A stretch of 64,000 nucleotides of DNA from JAJKIV01 sp036509075 (GCA_036509075.1 DATCGG010000548.1:1-64000); one strand, 5' to 3'. Numbered from the stretch's first letter, positions 17,582 to 25,195 are shown. Notes: generated by a model from the letters alone, not told the origin. Made by a program: numbers and translations.

Positions 17582-17599
17582 TTGTGAAATCATTCACAA
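17582..17599. promoter_or_regulatory. Rex operator (palindrome TTGTGAA-N4-TTCACAA)
   Basis: Perfect 18-bp inverted repeat, TTGTGAA, ATCA, TTCACAA; one further pair on each side gives 8-bp arms (17581-17588 and 17593-17600). It matches the established Rex consensus TTGTGAAnnnnTTCACAA. On the minus strand a -10-like TAACTT (17603-17598) overlaps its edge, so a bound repressor would block rex transcription. Confidence 0.9.
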
Positions 17600-17672
17600 G
17601 TTATCGGTCAGAGCCGCAATCGGGAATAGGTCGCGATCCCGAACAAATCCCACATCAGGGGCCGGACACACC

Positions 17673-17678
17673 TATATT
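17673..17678 (+). promoter_or_regulatory. -10 box TATATT of the exonuclease gene
   Basis: TATATT ends 7 bases before the ATG at 17686, so transcription would begin near the start codon. No convincing -35 is visible 17 bp upstream. It fits the TAnnTT pattern of other promoters here. Confidence 0.4.
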
Positions 17679-17685
17679 GCCGCCC

Positions 17686-18657
17686 ATGACGTCAGGTGTT
17701 CGCCTTCGACCAGCCGAACAGGTTCTCGTGTCGCGCGCGCGAGACTTTCTCGCGGCCGGTCCGTCAGACGCGGTCGACCTCATCGCGCACGTGTGCCAGC
17801 TCCCGCGGCCGCCCAGGTTCGTCGCCGACCACATGGCGATGGCGTTGCTCGCTCAGTGGGAGGAGTTCGCGCACGACGGTGAAGGGCGGTGGCGTCTCGT
17901 CGCCGGCGTAACGGGCTCGTCGTGGATGGGCGGAACGGAGGCTCGATCAGACCTCGGTGTCGGGTCGCTCGACGCGGCGATGAGTCGACCGTTGGCCATC
18001 CGGAGCGCACCGCCGGCGGATCGGCTCGCCGACCTCTCGTATGTCGTCGTCGACGTTGAAACGACGGGTGGCGCCTCGTTCGGCCCTGATCGCATCACCG
18101 AGATCGCCGCCGTGGTCATCGAGCGCGGCGAGATCGCGCGGGTGTACGAGACGCTCGTGAACCCTCAGCGGCCAATTCCGCCGATGGTTACCCGCCTGAC
18201 GAACATCACGTGGGACATGGTGAAGCACATGCCGACGTTTCGAGAGATCGTGCCGCAGGTCGCCGATGCGATTCGCGGCCACGTCTTCGTTGCGCATAAC
18301 GCGGGCTTCGACTGGCGGTTCGTGACGACGGAGATCGCGCGCGCTACCGGCGAGCGTATGGAAGGACGACGGCTTTGTACCGTGAAGATGGCCCGTCGGC
18401 TCCTCCCGCAGCTGCACCGTCGATCGCTCGACTATCTCGCGCGGCACTACAACGTCGAGATCACGGCACGACACCGCGCCGGTGGCGATGCCGTGGCGAC
18501 CGCCCGCGTATTTTTGCGTATGCTTCGTGAAGCCCAGGCCCACGGCTGCGCGACGTGGCCGGACCTCGAGGCGTTGCTGCGCGAGGTACCGCGTGGGCGA
18601 CGGCGGCGGCGCCGGAGCGCCATGCCACGCTTCATCGACCGCGATACGACTGCCTAA
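17686..18657 (+). CDS. DnaQ-like DEDDh 3'-5' exonuclease domain protein
   Basis: 323-residue protein with an N-terminal region of about 115 residues of unknown function and an exonuclease domain resembling the epsilon proofreading subunit. Motifs are VVVDVETTGG (ExoI, about 122), HNAGFDWRFV (ExoII, about 205) and HRAGGDAVAT (ExoIIIe, about 272), giving the full DEDDh set. The frame is open back to 17548, but ATG 17686 follows a -10 box and avoids the rex region. Stop codon TAA lies in a GCCTAACG octamer (18652). It may be a repair exonuclease rather than replicative epsilon, as it lacks an adjacent polymerase gene. Confidence 0.85.
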   Translation: MTSGVRLRPAEQVLVSRARDFLAAGPSDAVDLIAHVCQLPRPPRFVADHMAMALLAQWEEFAHDGEGRWRLVAGVTGSSWMGGTEARSDLGVGSLDAAMSRPLAIRSAPPADRLADLSYVVVDVETTGGASFGPDRITEIAAVVIERGEIARVYETLVNPQRPIPPMVTRLTNITWDMVKHMPTFREIVPQVADAIRGHVFVAHNAGFDWRFVTTEIARATGERMEGRRLCTVKMARRLLPQLHRRSLDYLARHYNVEITARHRAGGDAVATARVFLRMLREAQAHGCATWPDLEALLREVPRGRRRRRRSAMPRFIDRDTTA

Positions 18658-18678
18658 CGACTCCCGACCCGGCGACGC

Positions 18679-19563
18679 ATGACGACCACCCTCGCTCCAC
18701 TCGTCGATACCCTCACCGTCGGAAAGCTCCGCGTTCACGCAATTCAGGCGGGCGGACAGAAGCTCGATGGCGGTGCGATGTTCGGCGTCGTGCCCAAGCC
18801 GCTGTGGGAGCGCCGCATCGCTGCTGATGACCGCAATCGCATCCAGCTCGGGATGCGGTGCCTGGTGATCGAGCACGAGTCGACGGTCGTGGTGGTCGAC
18901 ACGGGAGCAGGTAACAAGGAGACGGCGAAGTTTCACGACATCTACGGCCTCGAGAACGCCGGCGCGAACGGCCGCACGCTCCTCGAGGATGGCCTCGCGT
19001 CCCTCGGAGTACGCCCGGAAGACGTCGGCATCGTCATCGATACGCACCTCCACTTCGACCACTGCGGCGGGAACACGTTCGTCGAGCCCGGGGGTGAGCC
19101 ACGCCTCACGTTCCCGAATGCTCGCTACGTGGTGCAGCGCGGGGAGTACGTCTACGCGACGCACCCGAACGAGCGGACGGCGGCCAGCTACTTCCCGCAC
19201 AACTTCGCGCCGATCGTTGCCCAGGACCGGTTGGATCTCGTTGATGGCGAGCGGGAGATCCTGCGCGGCATCCGCGTGATTCCGACTCCGGGCCATACGC
19301 CGTTCCACCAGTCGGTGCTTATCGAATCCGACGGCGAGTACGCGTTCTATCCGGCGGACCTCGTGCCGACGTCGTCACACCTGCCTTTGGCGTGGATCAT
19401 GGGGTACGACGTCGAGCCTCTCGTGACGCTCGAGACGAAGCGGGCCATTCTGACGAAGGCAGCCCGTGAGGGTTGGCTTGTAATCTTCGAGCACGACGCA
19501 ACGGTGGCGTCGGGGAAGGTCAAGCTCGACGGGAAGGGGTTCGCGCTCGACCAGCGGCCTTGA
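18679..19563 (+). CDS. Metallo-beta-lactamase-fold hydrolase
   Basis: 294-residue MBL-fold protein. The metal site is THLHFDHCGGN (HxHxDH, about residue 117-127), with later GHTPFHQS and the Asp/His positions of ADLVPTSSH and FEHD. The layout resembles lactonase-type MBL proteins (N-acyl-homoserine lactonase-like), but the substrate cannot be read from sequence. ATG 18679 lies 21 bp after the exonuclease gene. The infC promoter overlaps its stop codon. Confidence 0.85.
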   Translation: MTTTLAPLVDTLTVGKLRVHAIQAGGQKLDGGAMFGVVPKPLWERRIAADDRNRIQLGMRCLVIEHESTVVVVDTGAGNKETAKFHDIYGLENAGANGRTLLEDGLASLGVRPEDVGIVIDTHLHFDHCGGNTFVEPGGEPRLTFPNARYVVQRGEYVYATHPNERTAASYFPHNFAPIVAQDRLDLVDGEREILRGIRVIPTPGHTPFHQSVLIESDGEYAFYPADLVPTSSHLPLAWIMGYDVEPLVTLETKRAILTKAAREGWLVIFEHDATVASGKVKLDGKGFALDQRP

Positions 19564-19588
19564 CGCCCCGTTAGGCCTCGTCTAAGTT
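19560..19588 (+). promoter_or_regulatory. Promoter of the infC-rpmI-rplT operon
   Basis: -35 TTGACG (19560-19565, overlapping the TGA of the upstream gene), 17-bp spacer, -10 TAAGTT (19583-19588). Transcription would start near 19595, giving a 200-base leader before infC. An octamer copy (19569-19576) lies in the spacer. Confidence 0.75.
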
Positions 19589-19594
19589 TCGATT

Positions 19595-19793
19595 TCACAA
19601 TGCGGTAAGTAGAGCGAAGTCGCTCTCACCCTCTGGCCTCGCGCGGTCACTGACCGGGAGTGCTGCAGGAGTTCTCGAAGCGCGCCACCTCCCGCACGGA
19701 GGGTGGCGTTCAGCGGGCTCCTCGGGGTCCGCATTTTTTTTGGTCCGAGCCCATCGACTTGGGCCGCATACTCTCTCTCGAGGAACTCGGTTT
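19595..19793 (+). promoter_or_regulatory. infC leader with attenuator-like hairpins
   Basis: Three successive hairpins: AGAGCG/CGCTCT (19611-19626); CGCCACCTCC (19683-19692) with GGAGGGTGGCG (19698-19708), one bulge; and a GC/GU stem at 19714-19731 followed by eight T (19734-19741), which looks like an intrinsic terminator. A ribosome-binding site (GAGGA, 19780-19784) follows. The layout suggests premature termination control of IF-3/L35/L20 synthesis; Firmicute operons of this type are controlled by L20 binding their leader. Confidence 0.55.
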
Positions 19794-20309
19794 ATTCAGG
19801 ACAACACAAAGCGCGTCCGCGTCAATCGCCAGATCCGTATCAGCCCGCTCCGCGTCATCGCGGCAGACGGCAGTCAAATGGGAATTCTGGATCTCGATGC
19901 CGCGCTGGCAGCCGCACAGGAGCAGGGGCTGGACCTGGTCGAAGTAGCGCCTATGGCGCGACCTCCTGTCGTTCGAATCATGGACTACGGGAAGTTCAAG
20001 TTCGAACAGGCCAAGATGGCTCGCCAGGCCAAGAAGAAGCAGCACGTGATCCATCTCAAGGAGGTCAAGTACCGCCCGGGAATCGAGGATCACGACTTCG
20101 AGACGAAGACGCGCCACGCCCGCCGGTTCCTGGGAGAGGGCAACAAGGTCAAGGTCACCCTGATGTTCCGTGGTCGTCAGATCGCGCACCCGGAGCTCGG
20201 AAAGGCCGTGGTCGATCGGGTCGCCGCTGATCTCGCCGATGTGGCGAAGATCGAAAGCGAGCCGAAGATGGAAGGCAAGTCGATGACGATGATTCTCACG
20301 CCGAAATGA
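19794..20309 (+). CDS. infC: Translation initiation factor IF-3 (ATT start)
   Basis: IF-3 binds the 30S subunit and enforces correct start-codon selection. The 171-residue product has the N-terminal domain (RVRVNRQIRISPLRVI, DYGKFKFEQAKM) and the C-terminal rRNA-binding domain (EVKYRPGIEDHDFETK, VTLMFRGRQ). No ATG or GTG is in frame before the conserved region. ATT at 19794 has a good Shine-Dalgarno GAGGA 9 bases upstream and gives the usual length; the only other candidate, TTG 19740, lies in the T tract of the leader hairpin. AUU starts are known for infC in E. coli and Bacillus and allow IF-3 autoregulation. First gene of infC-rpmI-rplT. Confidence 0.93.
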   Translation: MQDNTKRVRVNRQIRISPLRVIAADGSQMGILDLDAALAAAQEQGLDLVEVAPMARPPVVRIMDYGKFKFEQAKMARQAKKKQHVIHLKEVKYRPGIEDHDFETKTRHARRFLGEGNKVKVTLMFRGRQIAHPELGKAVVDRVAADLADVAKIESEPKMEGKSMTMILTPK

Positions 20310-20322
20310 GCGAGTGCGCGTT

Positions 20323-20520
20323 ATGCCGAAAATGAAAAGCCATCGAGGCGCGAGGAAGCGCTTCTCCGTCACCGGATCTGGCAAGGTGAAGCGATACAAG
20401 GCCTACAAGAGCCACATCCTCACCAAGAAGACGTCCAAGCGGAAACGAAACCTCCGTCGCTCCACCACGGTGGGCACCAACGGAGAAGCAAAGAACCTCA
20501 AGCGGCTGCTTCAGGCCTAA
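20323..20520 (+). CDS. rpmI: 50S ribosomal protein L35
   Basis: 65-residue basic protein of the large ribosomal subunit. It starts MPKMKSHRGARKRFSVTG, the conserved L35 N-terminus, and contains HILTKKTSKRKRNLR. ATG 20323 is chosen over an in-frame GTG at 20314 because the family begins at MPK. It sits 13 bp after infC and 12 bp before rplT, in the usual order. Confidence 0.96.
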   Translation: MPKMKSHRGARKRFSVTGSGKVKRYKAYKSHILTKKTSKRKRNLRRSTTVGTNGEAKNLKRLLQA

Positions 20521-20532
20521 GGGAGGAATACG

Positions 20533-20895
20533 ATGCCACGCGTCAAATCGAACGTCGTGCGCCTGAAGCGCAAAAAGAAAATCATGAAGGCCGCGCGCGG
20601 CGCCTTCGGCGCCCGCAGCAAGCTGTGGCGGCCAGCCAAGGAGACCGTCGAACGCGCTTGGCGCTATGCCTATCGCGACCGGCGCAACAAGAAGCGCGAC
20701 TTCCGCCGCCTCTGGATCACGCGCATCAACGCCGCGGCTCACCAGAACGACATGAGCTACAGCGTGTTCATGAACGGCCTCAAGAAGGCCGGCATCGAGG
20801 TCGACCGAAAGATCCTCGCGGATCTGGCCGTGCATGATCCGGCTGCGTTTACGGCGCTCGTCGACAAGGCGCGGTCGGCGCTGAGCGCTGCGTGA
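20533..20895 (+). CDS. rplT: 50S ribosomal protein L20
   Basis: 120-residue rRNA-binding protein needed early in 50S assembly and, in several bacteria, the repressor of its own operon through leader RNA. It begins MPRVKSNVVRLKRKKKI, with YRDRRNKKRDFRRLWI and NDMSYSVFMNGLKKAGIEV as family blocks. A strong GGAGG ribosome-binding site lies just upstream (20521-20525). The end of the gene touches a 25-base element (20894-20918) repeated in inverted orientation at rsmD-coaD. Confidence 0.96.
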   Translation: MPRVKSNVVRLKRKKKIMKAARGAFGARSKLWRPAKETVERAWRYAYRDRRNKKRDFRRLWITRINAAAHQNDMSYSVFMNGLKKAGIEVDRKILADLAVHDPAAFTALVDKARSALSAA

Positions 20896-20929
20896 ACTGC
20901 AGGGACTAGGGACTGGGGACTGGGGAATC
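20894..20929. repeat. Heptamer repeat array after rplT
   Basis: Units GGGACTA, GGGACTG, GGGACTG and GGGAATC from 20902. Bases 20894-20918 are the exact reverse complement of 11986-12010. With the palindrome at 20963 and the opposite-facing array at 21022 it fills the rplT-pheS gap. Confidence 0.85.
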
Positions 20930-20962
20930 GGCCATCACAACGTGCCCAGCCTTCCAAGCACA

Positions 20963-21004
20963 ACGCGGCGGCAGCGTGACCTAACGTCACGGCTGCCGCC
21001 GCGT
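20963..21004. terminator. Very strong hairpin between rplT and pheS
   Basis: 5' arm 20963-20980 (ACGCGGCGGCAGC then GTGAC) pairs with 20986-21004 over 18 bp with one bulged base; the 5-base loop is CTAAC. No T tract follows, so it is either an unusual terminator or the palindromic core of a repeat element flanked by inverted heptamer arrays. Confidence 0.6.
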
Positions 21005-21021
21005 CACATCTGACGTCCCTC

Positions 21022-21049
21022 GATCCCGATTCCCGATTCCCGATTCCCG
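21022..21049. repeat. Heptamer repeat array before pheS
   Basis: GATCCCG followed by three ATTCCCG units, ending 3 bases before the pheS GTG at 21053. It faces opposite to the GGGACTG/GGGAATC array at 20902. Confidence 0.85.
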
Positions 21050-21052
21050 ACA

Positions 21053-22075
21053 GTGACCATTCAGGAATACCTCGACGAAGCGACGCAGCTCGAGCGGGAG
21101 CTCGCGGAAAGGCTTGGACAGATCGATCCCGCCACACGCGTCGATGCCGTGAAAGGCCAGCTGCGTGACTGGCGCGACCGACTCGATCAGCTGCAGAAGT
21201 CGATCACCACGGTGCCGCCGGACGGTCGTCGCGACGCGGGCATCGCGCTGAACCGAGTTCGCAAAGGCTTCGAGGACGCGTTGGCGCAGCGCGAAGCCGC
21301 GGGAACGGCTCGCGGAGCGCGAACGGCTGCCGACCTAACGATGCCCGGCCGGCAACGCTGGCTCGGCGGCCGGCATCCCGTCACGCTCGTCATTCGCGAG
21401 ATTGCCGAGATTTTCCGCGAGCTCGGGTTCACGGTCGCGTTAGGCCCGGAGGCCGAAACCGAGTGGTATAACTTCGGTTCGCTGAACTTCCCGGCGGACC
21501 ACCCGGCCATGGACGCCCACGACACGCTGTATCTCGGGCCGGGGTCGCTCCTGCGTACGCACACGTCACCGGTCCAGGTGCGAACGATGCAGCGCTGGGC
21601 GCCGCCCATTCGGATCCTCGCGCCGGGCAACGTCTATCGGCGCGACTTCTTCGATCCGTCACACGCGCCGATGTTCTCGCAGATCGAAGGGCTCTCCGTC
21701 GACGAGGGGGTCAGCTTCGTGGACCTCAAGGCGACGCTGAATCATTTCGCTCGCCGCTTCTTTGGCGCCGGACGCACCCGCTTCCGACCGAGCTTCTTTC
21801 CGTTCACGGAACCCTCGGCCGAGCTCGACGCGCAGTGTGGCGTCTGCGGTGGCTCCGGATGCGCCACGTGCAAGGGCACCGGATGGATCGAGATCCTCGG
21901 CAGCGGAATGGTCCATCCCGCGGTGCTCGAGGCGGCCGGTATCGACAGCGAACGTTACACCGGTTGGGCGTTCGGCATGGGTCCAGCGCGCAGCGCCCTC
22001 TCGCGATATGGGATCCCCGACATTCGGCTTCTCTACGACTCGGACGTACGCTTTCTGGAACAGATCGCCCGATGA
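21053..22075 (+). CDS. pheS: Phenylalanyl-tRNA synthetase alpha subunit
   Basis: Catalytic subunit of the alpha2-beta2 PheRS. The 340-residue protein has an N-terminal coiled coil for tRNA binding, then the class II core: motif 2 region RTHTSPVQVRTM and GNVYRRDFFDPSHAPMFSQIEGL, a Cys-rich insert CGVCGGSGCATCKGTG (about 262) common in bacterial PheS, and motif 3 GWAFGMGPARSALSRYGIPDIR. GTG 21053 is the only start before the conserved helix and abuts the heptamer array. It overlaps pheT by 4 bp (ATGA). Confidence 0.95.
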   Translation: MTIQEYLDEATQLERELAERLGQIDPATRVDAVKGQLRDWRDRLDQLQKSITTVPPDGRRDAGIALNRVRKGFEDALAQREAAGTARGARTAADLTMPGRQRWLGGRHPVTLVIREIAEIFRELGFTVALGPEAETEWYNFGSLNFPADHPAMDAHDTLYLGPGSLLRTHTSPVQVRTMQRWAPPIRILAPGNVYRRDFFDPSHAPMFSQIEGLSVDEGVSFVDLKATLNHFARRFFGAGRTRFRPSFFPFTEPSAELDAQCGVCGGSGCATCKGTGWIEILGSGMVHPAVLEAAGIDSERYTGWAFGMGPARSALSRYGIPDIRLLYDSDVRFLEQIAR

Positions 22076-24558
22076 ACATCTCGTACAACTGGCTCAAGGA
22101 CTTCGTCGACGTCGATCTCCCGCCCGCACGGCTGGCCGAGGTCATCACGTCGCGCACCGCCACGGTTGATGCGGTCGAGGCGTTGCGCGACGACCTCCGC
22201 CAATTCGTCGTCGCCCGCGTAGTCGAGTGCGCGCCACATCCCGACAGCGATCACCTCTCGGTGACCAAAGTCGACGCGGGAACCGGCGAGCTGCTCGACG
22301 TCGTCTGCGGGGCGCCTAACGTCCGGGCCGGCAAGCTCTATCCGTTCGCGAAAACCGGGACGAAGATGCCCGCCGGCTTCACCATTGAGCGCCGTAAGAT
22401 TCGCGGAGCGGTGTCGAACGGGATGCTGTGCTCCGCGCGCGAAATCGGGCTTGGCGAGGAGCAGGACGGCATCCTCGAGTTGGACGTCGACGTCCCGCCG
22501 GGCACGCCGCTGCTCGCCGCCCTGCCGTCGCTGTCGGACTCACGGATCGTGGTCGACGTTGGCGCGAACCGGCCGGATCTGCTCTCGCACCTCGGCGTGG
22601 CGCGCGAAGTCGCGGCCGCAATCGGCCAACAAGTGAACGCCGCGCGAGCCCTTCACGCCGCCGCGCCGATTCTGAGCGCCTCGCCGGTGGCTATTCAGTC
22701 CGATCCGCGTCGCGCATCGACCGGTGGCGTGTCCGTGTCCATCGAGGACGTGGACGGTTGCCCGAGGTACGTCGGCGCCGTTGTCCGAGGCGTTCGCGTT
22801 GGCCCGAGCCCCGACTGGCTGGCACGTCGGCTCGAGGGCGCGGGGGTTCGGTCGATCAACAACATCGTCGACATCACGAACTTCATGCTGCTCGGCTTTG
22901 GCCAGCCGATGCACGCGTTCGATGCGAGGAAGCTCGCCGGACCAGCGATCGTGGTCAGACGCGCGCGGCCAGGTGAAAAGCTCGTCACGCTCGATGGAGT
23001 CGAGCGCGCGCTCAGCGACACGATGTGCGTGATCGCCGATGCGCACCGCGTTCAGGCGCTCGCTGGTGTCATGGGCGGGCGAGACTCGGAAGTCACGTCC
23101 GAGACCACTGAGATCTTCCTCGAAGTCGCCGCGTTCAACCCAAAGCGCGTGCGCGCGATGCGGCGCGCCCTCTCCCTTTCTACAGAAGCCAGCTACCGCT
23201 TCGAGCGCGGCACCGACGTCGCGGCGGCGGGCGAGCGGCTGCAGCAAGCGGTGGCACTTATCGTCGCACTGGCGGGCGGCGGAGCCGAGTCCGCGGTGGA
23301 TGTCGCGCCTAAGGTCTTAGAGCCCAAACAGCTGCTCGTGCGCGCGTCGAGGGTGAAGCAGGTTCTGGGCGAGCCAATCCCGGCATCGCGCATCACCCAA
23401 TTGCTGCGAACCGTTGGATTCTCGGCCGACGTGCGTCCCGGTACGGAGATGCTCGATCGGAGCGAGGAGGTCCATGTAACGGTTCCCTCCTGGCGTGGCG
23501 ATGTCACGGCCGAGATCGATGTGGTCGAGGAAGTCGCACGGCTGCATGGCTACGACGCGTTCCCCGATGAGCTTCGTCGTTTCAGAGTCGGGAACGTTCC
23601 GGATTCGCCCGAATTCCTTCTCGAATCGGCCGTCCAGGATGCGCTCGCGGCCGAAGGGTTGTTCGAGGTGCGCCCGCTTCCGTTCGTTGCTGGCGGAGAC
23701 GACACGCATGTCCGCGTTGCCAATCCGCTCGCCGAGAACGAGGCCCACCTTCGCCGGTCGATTCTCGAATCGCTCTCCAGCAGGGCAGAGTTCAATCTTT
23801 CTCATATGGAAGGCAACGTTCGGCTCTTCGAGATCGGCGCGGTATTCGAGCCACGCCCTGGGGCGACGCTTCCGCTCGAGCGAAAGAGCGTGGGCGTTCT
23901 CGTGATGGGCGACAGGCGACCGCCGCACTTCACCGAACCGAAGCCGCCTCGATACGACCAGTGGGACGCGCGCGCGCTCGCCGAGCGTTTGCTCGAGGTC
24001 GCGGTACCGAGCGCGAAGTCAGCGCTTGTTGCAGCCGACGCCGCTGAACAGGCGCAGGGCACCCTATGGTCGATCGAGCTCGACGGAGCACGTCGCGGCG
24101 TCGTCCGCGCGCTGCGGCTCGACGCGCCGGTGTGGGCGGCGCCCGCATACGGGATCGAGATCGATCTCGGACCGGTCGAATCGGCAGACGTCGCGGCGCC
24201 GGGCAAGTCGATTCATGGACAGACGCCGATTCCACCGCCGGCGAAGCGAGTCCAGTTCAAGCCGCTGCCGTCGACACCCGCTGCGCCGATCGACCTCGCG
24301 CTGCTCGTGCCCGATGCCGTTCGAGCGGCTGACATAGAGCGCGTGATCCGAAGTAATGCCGGCGAGCTGCTGGAGCGGCTCACGTTGTTCGATGAATTCC
24401 GCGGGGCGGGTCTCCCGCCCGGCACGCGAAGCCTCGCGTGGCGATTGACGTTCCGCGATGCGACGCGCACTCTACGCGACAAGGAGATCGAAGGTCGCAC
24501 GAACAAGATTCTACGCGCCCTCGAAGGAGAGCTCGGTGTCCGACAGCGCACCGCCTGA
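22072..24558 (+). CDS. pheT: Phenylalanyl-tRNA synthetase beta subunit
   Basis: 828-residue non-catalytic partner of PheS, responsible for tRNA recognition and editing. It begins MNISYNWLKDFVDVDL, then the EMAP/OB-type tRNA-binding domain (VVCGAPNVRAG, KIRGAVSNGMLCSAREIGL, about 75-140), the B3/B4 editing domain, B5 and the C-terminal anticodon-binding fold (FRDATRTLRDKEI). ATG 22072 overlaps the pheS stop. Near the C-terminus QTPIPPPAKRVQFKPLP is an unusually Pro-rich stretch. The next small gene starts 23 bases before its end. Confidence 0.95.
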   Translation: MNISYNWLKDFVDVDLPPARLAEVITSRTATVDAVEALRDDLRQFVVARVVECAPHPDSDHLSVTKVDAGTGELLDVVCGAPNVRAGKLYPFAKTGTKMPAGFTIERRKIRGAVSNGMLCSAREIGLGEEQDGILELDVDVPPGTPLLAALPSLSDSRIVVDVGANRPDLLSHLGVAREVAAAIGQQVNAARALHAAAPILSASPVAIQSDPRRASTGGVSVSIEDVDGCPRYVGAVVRGVRVGPSPDWLARRLEGAGVRSINNIVDITNFMLLGFGQPMHAFDARKLAGPAIVVRRARPGEKLVTLDGVERALSDTMCVIADAHRVQALAGVMGGRDSEVTSETTEIFLEVAAFNPKRVRAMRRALSLSTEASYRFERGTDVAAAGERLQQAVALIVALAGGGAESAVDVAPKVLEPKQLLVRASRVKQVLGEPIPASRITQLLRTVGFSADVRPGTEMLDRSEEVHVTVPSWRGDVTAEIDVVEEVARLHGYDAFPDELRRFRVGNVPDSPEFLLESAVQDALAAEGLFEVRPLPFVAGGDDTHVRVANPLAENEAHLRRSILESLSSRAEFNLSHMEGNVRLFEIGAVFEPRPGATLPLERKSVGVLVMGDRRPPHFTEPKPPRYDQWDARALAERLLEVAVPSAKSALVAADAAEQAQGTLWSIELDGARRGVVRALRLDAPVWAAPAYGIEIDLGPVESADVAAPGKSIHGQTPIPPPAKRVQFKPLPSTPAAPIDLALLVPDAVRAADIERVIRSNAGELLERLTLFDEFRGAGLPPGTRSLAWRLTFRDATRTLRDKEIEGRTNKILRALEGELGVRQRTA

Positions 24559-24838
24559 ATTCGCGTCGTTTCACGAGCTCGCGCAGCTCGTCCACAGCCT
24601 TGGCGAAGAGCTTGCCGGGTTCCGCAAACGGGCGCTCACCGCCGAGGGGCGCCTCAAGGCGCTCGAAGCCGCGAACGGTCCGACCGACCTGTTCTCGCAT
24701 GAGAGGCTTGCCGTCGTCGAGCAGGAGAACGCGGACTTGAAACGCCGGCTGGCGGCGGCAACCGAGAGCACGAACCAGGTCGTTGCCCAGCTGCGATTTC
24801 TGCGACAGCAGCACGAGCGTGCCGGGAGCGACCGATGA
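24536..24838 (+). CDS. Small coiled-coil protein between pheT and zapA
   Basis: 100-residue protein, not matched to a named family. From GTG 24536 it reads as a heptad-rich helix: FHELAQLVHSLGEELAGFRKRALTAEG split by a short PTDLF turn, then a second coiled segment ENADLKRRLAAATE and a basic tail. It overlaps pheT by 23 bp and zapA by 4 bp (ATGA), which argues for real translation. Being coupled to zapA, it could be a partner of ZapA or a ZapB-like coiled coil; this is inference from position only. Confidence 0.7.
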   Translation: MSDSAPPEFASFHELAQLVHSLGEELAGFRKRALTAEGRLKALEAANGPTDLFSHERLAVVEQENADLKRRLAAATESTNQVVAQLRFLRQQHERAGSDR

Positions 24839-25140
24839 GCGAAAAACGGAGCTCGGTAAAGGTGACGATCGTGGGCCAGGAGCTCACGATCCGCAGCGAC
24901 GCGACGCCCGAGCACACACGCGAAGTGGCGGCGTACGTCGACAAGACGATCCGCACGATCATGAACAGTGGTGCGGCGATCGAGTCGAGCCGCGCCGCAA
25001 TTCTCGCGGCACTGCAGATCACCGACGAGCTTTTCCGTGCTCGCACGGTGCAGCGCGAGCTCAACGAGTCGATGGACGCGTTGAGCTCCGAAGTGCGCCA
25101 CTGGCTCCCTCCCGCGAAGCGATCCCCTGCTGGGAGCTGA
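24835..25140 (+). CDS. zapA: Cell division protein ZapA
   Basis: 101-residue ZapA, which crosslinks FtsZ filaments at the division ring. Signatures are the N-terminal beta segment KVTIVGQELTIRSDATPEH, then YVDKTIRTIM and the C-terminal coiled coil starting AAILAALQITDELFR. ATG 24835 overlaps the upstream coiled-coil gene. A structured RNA follows, as in the classic zapA-ssrS arrangement, and then rny. Confidence 0.9.
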   Translation: MSEKRSSVKVTIVGQELTIRSDATPEHTREVAAYVDKTIRTIMNSGAAIESSRAAILAALQITDELFRARTVQRELNESMDALSSEVRHWLPPAKRSPAGS

Positions 25141-25160
25141 GCGCGCGTTAGGAACCGCAA

Positions 25161-25189
25161 TTGCGCGCGGGCGCGGCACGCGGTAGCTT
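25161..25189 (+). promoter_or_regulatory. Promoter of the structured RNA after zapA
   Basis: -35 TTGCGC (25161-25166), 17-bp spacer, -10 TAGCTT (25184-25189). The predicted start near 25196 coincides with the base of the long hairpin. Confidence 0.5.
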
Positions 25190-25195
25190 CTCGCA

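Noticed and set aside
17571..17597. Longer Rex starting at GTG 17597
   Set aside because: This start lies inside the Rex operator and upstream of the predicted transcript start; known Rex proteins begin where GTG 17570 would start.
19698..19741. AGGGTGG followed by a T-tract hairpin, resembling the T-box of a tRNA-sensing riboswitch
   Set aside because: The rest of the T-box consensus (nACCGCG) does not match and the leader is too short for a canonical stem I; treated as a generic attenuator.
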